The position numbers and the translations under genes were made by a program. 64,000 nt of DNA from Fistularia commersonii (taxonomy: Eukaryota; Chordata; Actinopteri; Syngnathiformes; Fistulariidae), in contig JBBMNZ010000001.1 of NCBI GenBank assembly GCA_037954325.1, positions 19,567,758 to 19,631,757 on the forward strand, written 5' to 3'. The notes under the pieces are model-generated. The model did no database searches and was not told the DNA's origin. It worked only from the letters and a program-made list of their open reading frames with translations. This document shows, one piece after another, positions 1-10,090 of the stretch. Each line of letters begins with the position of its first letter. Within the stretch, counting starts at the first letter, position 1.

Positions 1-300
1 TCCTTCCCGATCCTCCCTACCCTCCTCACTCCAAAACAGGAACCTCCACATCTTCGCCTCTGCTGCCTCCAGCTCTGTCTCCCGTCTTCTCCTCAGTGTC
101 TCCAAATCTGACACCATAGCTTGTCTCACCCGTGTCCTCTCCGCCTCTCCTTTCACCCTGTCTGATACTCTTTTCGCCACCACTTCCACACATTCCTCCA
201 CCTCTTCTCCACCCCCTCCATTGATCTGGATTGCTGACCTTGGGTACCTAAATTCCTCCACCTTCTTTATCTCCACTAGGAGATAACTCCCATTGAGTGC
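1..300 (-). mobile_element. Antisense LINE (non-LTR retrotransposon) fragment in a disp2 intron
   Basis: Read on the minus strand, this encodes a stretch typical of fish LINE reverse-transcriptase C-termini, beginning with an EEFRYLG-like motif and continuing into a Glu/Arg-rich segment. The first 100 or so bases match the antisense fragment near 39.24-39.35 kb of this window, and that fragment in turn matches the antisense of the RTE copy near 42.05-42.15 kb. It lies in the intron before the last disp2 exon and is cut by the window edge. Confidence 0.6.
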
Positions 301-507
301 ACCGCTTACACCGTCTATATGAACAGGGTTCAAATTCATGAGCGATTTAATTTGTAGGAATACAGGAGTGCGAGATAGCTGGGCGGGAACTCGATACCCC
401 CTATTGCAGTTGAGGAGCGCTCCGTCAAAAATGGGATTTTTGTGTGTGCGGTTTCCATATGATCTCGTTCGTGCCTTGAACCCCGTCTTCCTCTTCCCCT
501 CCCCCAG

Positions 508-3500
508 GTGGACGAGTCTCTGGCTCTTCTCCGGAAGTGTGCTCCTTACTATCACGAGGGACATCTAGTGGAGTCATGTTTTGAGAGACCCAAACACGGC
601 AGCTGTTCCTCGGTGCCGTCACGCTGCAAACAATCCCGCATAGTTTTCCAAATCCTACACTTCCTGGTTGATAGAGACTTCCTTGGCCCGCAGACGGTTG
701 AATATCAGATCCCGACGCTCAAGTACAGCCTTCTGTTTCTGCCTCTTGACAAAGGGGAGCGCATGATGGAGATCTATATGAGCAGTCTGGAAGGCAGGGA
801 TTTGACATACAACAACACATCCGTCACCGGCATGGACTTTGGTATCAAGCGGACACTGTTCAAGTATTACTTGGCGAGAGATGCGCTGTACCCCGTTCTC
901 GCAATCATCTCCCTTCTCATCACGATGGCTCTGTACCTCCATTCGGTCTTCATCGTGACGCTATCCGTCATAGCAATCGCAGGCTCCCTCCTCACCGCTT
1001 ATTTTCTCTACAAAGTAGCTTTCCGCCTGACGTTCTTTCCTCTGGTCAACCTCTCGGCTGCTCTTATTCTCCTGGGAAGCTGCTCCAATCAGGTTTTTAT
1101 CTTCGCCGACTTCTGGAATCTGCAGCTATCTCAAAACCCCTCGGCCTCCCTGGAGAGGAGAGTAAACAGAGCCGTGCAGGAAGTGGGCTATTTGATTTTA
1201 GCTTCCGGATTGACCTCGAGTGCGGCGTTTTTCTCCGGTTATCTGAGCAGCATCACGGCTATTAGATGTTTCTCCGTTTACCTCGGGACCTCCTCTTTTA
1301 TCAGCTCAATCCTGGCGCTGGTGTGGCTGCCGTGTTCTCTCGTCCTCCGCGAGCGCTACGCAGAAGCGTCCTCCTCGTCGGCAGCGGCGCAGGGATGGAA
1401 ACCGTGTTGCTCCAAGAACACCGGCGGCCTCTGGGATGCGAGCTCACGCAAGAGATGCCTCTTCACCATCGGGCGCAAGCTGAGAGAGTTGCAAAGAGCT
1501 CTCACTGACACCTCCAATCTATTATTTCTGAAAATCCTGCCCTGCGGCGTGGTGAAGTTCAGATACATCTGGGTGTGCTGGTTCGCAGTGCTCGCCGCTG
1601 GCGGCCTGTACATGTCCTGCGTCGACCCCGGCATGAAGCTGCCCACCCTCGACAGCGCCGTCACTCAGCTGTTCCGCTCCAGTCACCCGTTCGAGAGGTA
1701 CGACGCGGAGTACCGCCACATGTTCATGTTTGAGAGGCAGCGGAACGGTGAGGATAAGCCTATGACATTGATGCTGGTCTGGGGCGTCAAACCCACTGAT
1801 AACGGAAATCACTTTGACCCGAGAAGCAACGGCTCCCTGGTTCTCGACCCCGAGTTTAACATGAGCCGGTCGGACGCCCAGGTGTGGTTGAGGGAGCTGT
1901 GTGCACGGCTTCAAAACCAGAGCTTTTATTCCGCTCCGTCGGCGGCGGCGGACGATAGAGACGCGACGGACAACATCTGCCTGGTGGAACGGCTGATACA
2001 CTGGGTATCTCTGAGACGCTGCTCGGAGAGCGACGACGTCTTCCGCTTCTGCTGCAGCGACATCCCCTTCCCCTACCCTCCCGGCGTGTTTGAGAACTGC
2101 CTCGGCATGATGCTGGCGGAGCGGTACGCCGAGGGCCATCTGGCCCGCGGCAGAGGCCTGTACTTCCAGCCAGATGGCAGGGTCGCCGCTCTCGTGTTGG
2201 CATTCGAGACCACGTACCGCTACAGCTTCAATTTCAGCAGAACCAATCTTTTCTACAGAGAAACCCTGTCATGGTTTAACAGAGAAATATCGAGAGCGCC
2301 GCAAGGGCTGCGGAACGGCTGGTTCATTAGTCAGCTGTCTCTGTTTGACTTGCAGCAGTCCCTAAGCTCAGAGACGCTGGCTGTGGCCGGCGCCTCGGTG
2401 GCTCTCACATTCGCTTCGCTTCTTTTAACCACTTGGAACATTCCGCTCAGTGCATACGGGACTGCAGCTGTAGGCGGGAGTGTGTTCGTCACCGTCGGCC
2501 TCCTGGTTCTTCTGGAATGGCAGCTGAGCGGCATCGAGGCTCTCTTCATATCGGCGGCCGCGGGGCTGTCTGTGGATTTCATCGCGAACTACTGCGTATC
2601 CTACAGCTTTGCTCCTCATTCAGACAAAATTGGCAAAGTGGCGCATTCCACCAAAAGGATGGGATGTCCGGTAGCAATAGTTTCCGGTGCTTTTTTCTGC
2701 ACAGGGATCATCATGTTGCCTTCCACGGTACTGCTGTTCAGGAAACTGGGAATTTTCCTGTTTTTGGTGAAATGTGTCGCATGTGGATTTGCAACTTTCT
2801 TCTTCCAATCCCTCTGCTGCTTTTTCGGGCCGCAGAGGAACTGCGGAGAGATTATGCTGCTGTGTTTGCCCGACCAGACCGGCGGCGCGCCGTCGTCCAG
2901 TTCGGCGGCCAAATCCGGCGCCTCGTCCGCTAATAGTGCCTCGGGAAGATCCAGAGCGAGGAGGAGCTACGACAAAGACGCAGGGGGGTATCCGTACCCC
3001 AGCCGCCACCGTCAGAAGATACAAAAGCAGAGCGGGACGGGAGGGGCCGGGGTCGGGGGGCCGGAGCAATACGAGCTGCAGCCGCTGGCCTATCGGCTCA
3101 GCGACAGCTTCGAAAACAGCACGTGCACCAGTAAGCTGTCCAACCGGCCGTCGGTGCTCTCTGATGAAATCGAGTACTGCGGTAGAGACGTAGGCGGGAG
3201 CAGCGTGGACGTGGAGAGCGTGGAGATGAGCGGTAAACCTCCTCCAGCTCTGCAGACCTCATCTCCTTACAAAGACAACGCCGCGCGACCCGGGGGCCTG
3301 ACCGGGGATGTCGGCAAAGACACTCTCCTCTGTAAAACCTGCCAAGGTCACTCCGGCGGGATGCAACAATGGACCAATAAGACTTTCTCCTCCGCCTCTA
3401 GCATCGAGGAAACCATAATCAGCCAAACACTGGAAACCACGGACCAGCCGTCTCCCTGCGCTGCACGGCAAACTGCAGAGGACAGAATGCATTACTTTTA

Positions 3501-3807
3501 CAAAGGGAATCTGTCCTCTCAGTCTTGCAGCTCCTGTGAGGGTTTGGAGGACTCCAACGAAACATGCCTCAGTGACATAGAGCCGGCGCCTTCGCGTATA
3601 AATCCGAATGACGGACAGGATCAGCTACGGCCGGGACACCTCAACGGGAAAAGGGACACACTTCGCCTGTCCCTGAGAGAAACTGTGTATGAGACTTGCG
3701 CTAAGGGCCGCAGCTGCCAAAGCGAGGAGATCGTCATTCTACCCAACAGTAAGCCAGACTTACCGGACGTTTGGATCAAGAGAGACGGCCGAGAAGACGC
3801 ATGCTAA
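508..3807 (+). CDS. disp2: Dispatched homolog 2, last (3') coding exon
   Basis: Dispatched proteins are RND-family, sterol-sensing-domain membrane proteins related to Patched; DISP1 releases lipid-modified Hedgehog, and DISP2 is the less understood paralogue. The exon opens after a pyrimidine tract and CAG (AG at 506-507) and encodes 1,099 residues to a TAA. The first codon is GTG, so this is an exon boundary and not a translation start; TM1 and the N-terminus lie upstream of the window. About eleven hydrophobic segments are visible. A five-helix sterol-sensing block spans about residues 125-280, a helix starts near 375, and a second five-helix block spans about 640-795. An extracellular loop with several N-glycosylation sequons lies between the blocks. 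TM10 keeps the RND GxxxD motif (GLSVD, residues 686-690), but the TM4 equivalent reads GSCSN (190-194). A long Ser- and Gly-rich cytoplasmic tail of about 300 residues follows. Assignment to DISP2 over DISP1 rests on synteny with ivd, bahd1, ccdc32 and rpusd2. Confidence 0.9.
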   Translation: MDESLALLRKCAPYYHEGHLVESCFERPKHGSCSSVPSRCKQSRIVFQILHFLVDRDFLGPQTVEYQIPTLKYSLLFLPLDKGERMMEIYMSSLEGRDLTYNNTSVTGMDFGIKRTLFKYYLARDALYPVLAIISLLITMALYLHSVFIVTLSVIAIAGSLLTAYFLYKVAFRLTFFPLVNLSAALILLGSCSNQVFIFADFWNLQLSQNPSASLERRVNRAVQEVGYLILASGLTSSAAFFSGYLSSITAIRCFSVYLGTSSFISSILALVWLPCSLVLRERYAEASSSSAAAQGWKPCCSKNTGGLWDASSRKRCLFTIGRKLRELQRALTDTSNLLFLKILPCGVVKFRYIWVCWFAVLAAGGLYMSCVDPGMKLPTLDSAVTQLFRSSHPFERYDAEYRHMFMFERQRNGEDKPMTLMLVWGVKPTDNGNHFDPRSNGSLVLDPEFNMSRSDAQVWLRELCARLQNQSFYSAPSAAADDRDATDNICLVERLIHWVSLRRCSESDDVFRFCCSDIPFPYPPGVFENCLGMMLAERYAEGHLARGRGLYFQPDGRVAALVLAFETTYRYSFNFSRTNLFYRETLSWFNREISRAPQGLRNGWFISQLSLFDLQQSLSSETLAVAGASVALTFASLLLTTWNIPLSAYGTAAVGGSVFVTVGLLVLLEWQLSGIEALFISAAAGLSVDFIANYCVSYSFAPHSDKIGKVAHSTKRMGCPVAIVSGAFFCTGIIMLPSTVLLFRKLGIFLFLVKCVACGFATFFFQSLCCFFGPQRNCGEIMLLCLPDQTGGAPSSSSAAKSGASSANSASGRSRARRSYDKDAGGYPYPSRHRQKIQKQSGTGGAGVGGPEQYELQPLAYRLSDSFENSTCTSKLSNRPSVLSDEIEYCGRDVGGSSVDVESVEMSGKPPPALQTSSPYKDNAARPGGLTGDVGKDTLLCKTCQGHSGGMQQWTNKTFSSASSIEETIISQTLETTDQPSPCAARQTAEDRMHYFYKGNLSSQSCSSCEGLEDSNETCLSDIEPAPSRINPNDGQDQLRPGHLNGKRDTLRLSLRETVYETCAKGRSCQSEEIVILPNSKPDLPDVWIKRDGREDAC

Positions 3808-6503
3808 GCAAAACCGGAGGACTCTTGGCAACGCTGTGCATTAACAGCTTGGCGAGCACGAGACGTGATTACGGTCTTTTCACAAGGATACAGCAATCGG
3901 AGGGAGAGACACACTTCCCACCAGTTGGAGGACACGGATGTTTGTCCAGAGCTGTGCGGGGATATGGACACAATATGGACAAAGCATGATATCAGCGGAG
4001 ATTTAAAGAAAAGTGTCAAATCAAAGCATGACTTCTCCTGAGCATTTACAGCCAGGAAACAAGAGTAACAGAAACCATTTCTTCTGCCTGAACTTTGCGA
4101 GGGCATCACGCTGGAGGAATCTACGACGACAGCATGTGGTTAGGAAAAGTACCACACCCAAACCCTGCTTATGGAATTTGTGTTGTGCCTGGAACCTTCC
4201 CCGACGCCCGCGCCTGTACATCGTGCACGCCGGCCCACGTACGTTCTCCTCGGCGGCCACGTTACAGCACCCGACCAACTTTTAAGTGCAAAATCCAAAG
4301 CAACACAGGCGCGCCAGCACAATCCGGAGGAGAGCTGCTGCATCAGATGTGGTTGGAACGCCACAGCGATCTCCACCGTAAAACTGCGTGGAGCCGTGCT
4401 ATGGCCGCGTGAGCCGAGCCTCACCGCTTGAAACCTACGCCCAGGTTCGAACGTGGAATTCAAACCTGGCTCGGGGATGCAAGTACACTTCGGTTTACGG
4501 CGTCGACTCAATGCAGAACACGGATCGGAGACAATATGCAATCATTGCGATTTAACAATTCCAGGAACGTTCTGGTGAACTCTTACTTGTTCGACGCAGA
4601 ACGGAGCACTCCACGCTGTGTTTCTGTTTTCCTTTATTGCGGTAATAGCGTGTATCTTCTAGGCACTCAGGAGGCTTTGGTGCAGACATTGCAGCTGAGG
4701 CAACAAGAAAAAAACAGGTGGCGTTAAAAGAGGACAAGGAAGAGGAGCACCTCGCTGACTATTTGCAGCCAGCTTTTAGAACAGGAGGTTTGGGTGAAAA
4801 GATCGCCGTATAAATATCAGCCTGCAGGCATGATGTTGGTCAATCTGTGCAACCTAGCCTGCAAGGACCGTATCTGGAGCATTGTCAAAGTCATTGATTC
4901 TAAAACAGAGTGGTCACAGTTTTGTCAAAATCAGCACTAAGATACAAACATTTCTGAAATGCCTACGTAATGATTTTAGCTGATTGCACCGCGGTGCTTG
5001 CAGGGCCGCAGGCGAGTGAGACGGTAGGGAAAAGACTTTTAATGCCACTCCGGCATCACTTTGGAGTCGGCCTTAAAGTAAACAGGGGTGGATTGAAAGA
5101 GTCTTGGAGAAAAGCAGACGATGTCCTTTCAAAGGCCTTCATGCTGCAATGAAGGTTGGGCTCCATTGAGAAACAGGACTGTGCCAAAGCCTCCGTGGAC
5201 CAGTATCCACAACCACTTGTTGTGGGGTTACAAAAAAACAAAGGGGACATTTGGAATATCGATTAAAAGCTGATGGAGAAGATCTATTTCCATGTCATAC
5301 TGGGCCAGAAGCCGTTATTTTCAATACATCTAACTGCCAATCAAGCCTTATTTCAAGACTATGGCGCTAAAGGCCTTTTTCAAGGGTCTGCAGGAACTCC
5401 ATCCCAATCACAGTTACCCTCGACCACCAAATCCTCTGACCAGTGATCTCCATAACCAAGCTGACTGTGACTTAGAAAAGGCTTAGGATCAATGCGTTTT
5501 CTTTTTAATATCACCAATTCAGATGTCTGTGTCATGGTCTTGTGACAAGAGTCTTTTTCCTCCTCTTCCAATGTTCCGCATTGATATTCTCTGCGCGGGC
5601 GTGACAGATTTCATACGCCGCCGTCTTGTAATTACCGCTCGCGTCACCAGTACAGATGCTGTGTCGAGCAGCCACGGTGTGGAACATCTCTATCCACACG
5701 AGGGTTCATCGGGAAACGACACGGAGGTGGGTTGGCACAAGGGGCAAAATGTACAGTTTGTCATATATAATTAGGAAATGGGAAAATGTGTTTTCGTGGT
5801 GTACGGACCTGTGTGTGCGCTTGCTGTTTCCGAATCAAATTAGACATTGTGCGTTTTGGGTTATTTTTCCTAGCGTCACCCCCAGAACCGTGTTTACTTC
5901 CAGGGCTGATTCTAGCAGGCGGAAACGTTGTTATAAACACACGTGGTAAGATAGACCTGACCCGTATGGAGCTCGGTGCGACCCAGAGTGAAGATCTTAA
6001 CCCTTTGAAAGAAACAGGAGCGAACATTACACAGTTGTAAAATGCCGTCGCAAACCTCTTAGAACCGACACCCGGCCTCACAAGAGACTGACTGGTCGTG
6101 TTAAACTTCTGTCGGTTGTGAAATAACTGGGGGGGATATTTGATCCAGAAAAGGAGGAGTGCTGTTTGTAGTCCTAAAAATGAGTGTGGAAAAGGTGCTT
6201 GAGCCTTAGACTGTTTTCAAATGTACCTTTGAGCAGAGCAGTTTGAGAATACAAGAAGTGTTTGCTTTTGACATCTTGATTGTGTGTTCACAATTCTTCA
6301 ACAAGCCTTCTCGACAACAACCTGCCTTAGAGATTCATTTGAGAGATGATGAAACTTCTCAGAAGCACGACCATCGCCGCCACTGTCATACACAGCTCTT
6401 CAATGTTAACGTACATTTTTCACTAAACTGGAATAAAGATTTTTTTCCAGCAATGTGGGTTCGAAGTTGTCGTGTCTGCAAAAAACAAAAGGCTTAAAAT
6501 AAA
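3808..6503 (+). other. Probable disp2 3' UTR with candidate poly(A) signals
   Basis: This stretch has no credible coding sequence. AATAAA hexamers occur on the + strand at 6432-6437 and 6498-6503, just before a SINE tail. If used, they give a 3' UTR of about 2.6 kb. The UTR extent is an inference from these signals alone. Confidence 0.4.
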
Positions 6504-6504
6504 A

Positions 6505-6780
6505 CATATTCATTCGTTCATTCATTCTCTACACCACTTACTCTGCCCTCAGCGCTGGGGTGCTGGAGGATGTCATTAAGCAGAAGATGGGGTTCATCCT
6601 ATAGACAGGTCCTATAGAATCATACAACCATCTACTCCCATGCGCGCTTCATAGAAATACAACCATTCGCTCTTTCACATCATATAGAGACATACGACCA
6701 TTCACCCTTTCGTTCACATATCTGAACAACTGATGATCTCCAATGAATCTCCTGCATGTTTCTGGACTGGATAAAATAAC
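6505..6780 (-). mobile_element. Teleost SINE body/tail, reverse orientation
   Basis: The tract starts with a CATTC-rich stretch and continues through diverged versions of segments common in teleost tRNA-headed SINEs: 'cacttactctgccctcagcg', an 'acaaccatt' block present in about three degenerate repeats, and 'ctgcatgtttctggactgg'. The last segment is the reverse complement of the body of the + strand copy at 35.7-35.97 kb. Boundaries are approximate. Confidence 0.55.
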
Positions 6781-7201
6781 CTTGAACCCTGATTACTACC
6801 AGCCTCCAGGGCAGCCAGATGGTTTGAGTGTTCATGTAGCAGGTGTAGTCTCACAGCCTCTACCAGATAATGACAAATGTGATCACCACACCTACTCCTT
6901 CCCGGACACTTGGTTTATTTCTTGCATGTTCACAATATCTCATTCAATATGGATGAGGCCAAACATGGTTCCCTTTCAAGTGCAAAGGAATCACAAGCCA
7001 TACTTTTAAGCTAGGAGAGGGAAACTCATTTCTTCCTCGAAAATTGCATTAGCCAAAACAAATGTCGTGAGAAAATAAACGGAGGTACTTCTTGCTACCT
7101 TCAGAGAAGCTACTACAAGATTATAAACAGAAATGCTGGTGAAAAACCAATGGTCTAAAGAGACTAACCAACATCACCAGCAGTAAGGTTTCAGTTCTGC
7201 T

Positions 7202-9775
7202 TCAATCCATTTCACTCCAGTCCTCTTTGGCCCAGTCAGGTAAAGGCGTTGAGTATTCAAAATCGGGTCCTTTGTAGCGTAAAGCGTGGAGATACATGAT
7301 TAGCTCCTTTTCCGTAGGATCTGCTCGCACCAACTTGCACTCACTACACAGGTGGTCCTTGTGGACCGGGGTCTTCTCTGACCCCTCTGTTTTATGGTTA
7401 TTTGATTCGCTCAGCGAAGGGCTCGCAGACTCAGTGCACGATATACTGTCGGAGCTTGAACGGCAGCCCGCTCTCCCCGGAGTCTCTACATTTACTTCAC
7501 CGTCCGTCTGCATCACTGCTTCCTTTCTTTGTCCGCTCACGTCAGGCTCGCGAGAGCCGTCTGACCTTTCCTTTTCCTCAGCAGTTTTGTTTTTCACACT
7601 TTCTTGTGACAATCCAAGTCTGTTATCAGGGGTTCTGAGCAGGTGTAGGCCTTCCTGAGCTTGATGTTCCTCCACCAGAGCTTGCAGTAGCTCCTCATTG
7701 GTCTTTCCGATCTGGCCCGCCTTCCCCCTGTGCGGACCCCAGGCCGAGGAGCCATAAATGGGATCATTGAGGATGGGAAAGCCCAGGTACTGGAGGTGGA
7801 CCCTGATCTGGTGTGTGCGGCCAGTAAGCGGTAAGCAGCGTATAACGCTCGTTTTTCCGTTAAAGCTAAGCCTTTTGAACACCGTCCGGCACTCCTTTCC
7901 TTTCGGGTCAACGCGGCAGAGTCCGATTTTAAAAGAAACCACCAGGATGGGCTCCTCGCAGATCAGCTCCCCCTCCGGAAACTCCCCCTCCACTCTGCAA
8001 ATGTACTCCTTTTCAAGCTGTTAAAAAGACAAATGTACAGGACCGATAGATGCTACATGATGCTAACAGAACCAGAAAAGTTAAAGACCGGCACCAGAGA
8101 AAATCCAGAATGTACCTTTCTGTCTCTCACCAACTGGTCCAGCTTCTGTGACACCTCCAGCGTTCGGGCAAACAGCAGCACTCCAGAGGTGAGTCTGTCT
8201 AGTCTGTGGACGGTATGAAGTTCAGAGATGCCCCGCTCTTTTCCCAGGATGAAGATCACAGTGTTGTGCCTGAAACGGCCACAAGGATGGACGGGAATGG
8301 AGGCGGGTTTGTCGACGACAAGCACTTCACCATCGTCCACCAGGACCTCCAGGGGTTTGCCGACTACAGGCGGCTCGTGACGGTGCACGGTGTTCCTCAT
8401 GTGGTCGTTGTTCTGCGAAGACGGCACAACCTGGGCTTAGTGTCACTACTTTGGTTCTCAGTTGATCAAATATATTTCTATTGAAGTGTCCCCTTACTGA
8501 GTTAGTGTCTTACTAGTGGTACTCAAGGTTGGCATTTTATTTTTGAGGAAACTAGATTAAACTCTGCAGGACACAGTGAAAGGAAGCTGGACATACCCGG
8601 ACTAGTTGCGAACGGAGTCTGGACAAGAATGCTGCGATAATATCTACAACCCTGACTGCATACAACACTCAGGGTCAGGAGATGTTCGGGGCATCTGCGT
8701 GACACCAATGCCAAGGCGGACAGCCAAGAACTTGCACGGCTTTACGCCCGCGCATGTTCAGATACGAGTGTGAGTGTGAGACTTCTGTTACCATCCCGAT
8801 CTTATCTACATTCTCAAGACAAAATACAAGGGGCACAAATTCAGCATCCCGGTGCAGCCTCCTCAAGGAGCGCGAGGGAAGCCAGCTCCTCTCTTACACT
8901 CGTAGGGTTAGGACACCAGAGCGGGATGTATACTGACTGTTAGTAGTGTGAGGTGTATATGAGGTGTGAGGTGAGTAGTTCCGGTTGTACAAAATATGAG
9001 GTGTACACTGATCGTCAGTAGTACAGGCTAAATACAGACCATCAGCAGTACGGGGTGTATACAGATTATCAGTAGTACAGGGTGCACACGGATCACCAGC
9101 ATTGTGAGGACGTACACAGACTGTCAGTAGTAGTAGCACAGGGTGTACACAGAGCATCAGTAGTGTAAGGGTGCACACAGACTGTCAATAGAACACGGTG
9201 AACACTGATCACCAGTAGTGTATGGGTGTACACAGACTGTCAGTAGTACAGGGCGTGTGGAGAATGTGGAGATGACCGACCCTCAGCACCACAGACAGGT
9301 CCTCCACGGGGCTACCGTTGAGGCGGATGCGGCCCTCCCGGACCGCGCTCTGGTAGTACTCCACGGACTCGGCCCGGAACTCGGCGTTGAAGACGTCCAG
9401 GAGGCTCCTGCCGACCCAGCGACCTTTGCAGTAGGTCTTGAAGTCGAAGAAGTAGGGTCGGACCTTCCGGAGGCCTCCTTCGAAGTAGTACGAGGTCTCG
9501 TCGAAGTGCTCCCGGCCGAAGCTCACTCCGGGGTTGCGCTTCTGCGGAGGTGGGACGTACCTCTCCCCCGGGCGGGGGTTCTTTCCTCCGGCTCCTCTCC
9601 GCTTCTTCCCGCGGCCACTCCCTTCGGGTTCCGCCGGCTCGTCATTTTTGCGTTTCCCGGTTGCGGCCCCCTGTTCCGCCGTGGTTACTTCCGCCGGCGG
9701 GGAGCTAGCCGCCTCTGCCGGAGGGGAGCTAGCCACCTCCGCCGGCGTTACGGAGACGGCAGCGGCGGTCTCCAT
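7202..9775 (-). CDS. rpusd2: RNA pseudouridylate synthase domain-containing protein 2
   Basis: RPUSD2 is a RluA-family enzyme that isomerises uridine to pseudouridine in RNA. Three exons splice in phase: 9281-9775, 8116-8412 and 7202-8017, giving 535 residues (human about 545). Exon 1 carries a low-complexity basic N-terminus, then an S4-like module (about 110-165) with the family signature YYFEGGLRKVRPYFFDF. Exon 2 carries the catalytic motif HRLDRLTSG with Asp at residue 237, preceded by PVHPCGRFRHNTV. Exon 3 carries RPLTGRTHQIRVHLQ-like sequence (here RCLPLTGRTHQIRVHLQYLG), an acidic Ser-rich insert, and a conserved C-terminus with a Cys-x2-Cys pair (CSECKLV) ending WAKEDWSEMD. An in-frame ATG also exists at 9989-9991 and would add 72 residues; the human protein also has residues upstream of this point, so the start is not settled. 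The donor of exon 1 is weak (GTCGGT). Confidence 0.95.
8940..9255. repeat. Degenerate 27-31 bp minisatellite in rpusd2 intron 1
   Basis: About ten imperfect copies of a unit close to 'agtacagggtgtacacagac' followed by 'tgtcagt' run head to tail. Copies vary by substitutions and 1-4 bp indels. The array ends about 25 bp from the exon 1 splice donor at 9280. Confidence 0.75.
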
Positions 9776-10090
9776 CGCTGGGCCGCTCCGCGGAGGAGAC
9801 CCGGCCGGTGAGCGCCGGCTCGAAAAGCAGGACGTCAGCTGACCTCCACCGGCGGGGCGGGCCTGGCGCAAACATCCACGTTTATCCGAAGGGAACGTGA
9901 CCGGACCGGACAGCCGTTCGAGCGAAGCCGCGGAAAAGACGCCGCTGAAACTACACCTCCCGGCACCCGCGGATCGCACGAGCACGTGCATCCCCGGTTC
10001 CCTCCGGGGTCCTCATCGCGCAGCGGGCGCGCTGATGACGTCAGATTGTAGTCCAAACGGCACCGGCGTGTAGTTCACTTCCGCCCTCCT
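9776..10090 (-). promoter_or_regulatory. GC/CpG-rich rpusd2 promoter and 5' UTR region
   Basis: The sequence immediately upstream of the rpusd2 start is rich in CpG and then changes abruptly to AT-rich intergenic DNA near 10,090. A 'tgatgacgtca' CRE-like octamer (TGACGTCA) lies at 10034-10041. The promoter role is inferred from position and composition. Confidence 0.45.

Noticed and set aside
508..510. GTG at 508 as a translation start for disp2
   Set aside because: It follows a pyrimidine tract and AG, and the protein begins in the middle of the first Dispatched extracellular loop, so it is an exon boundary.
1522..2139. 205-codon minus-strand frame
   Set aside because: It is the antisense shadow of the disp2 exon, where codon bias keeps the other strand open.
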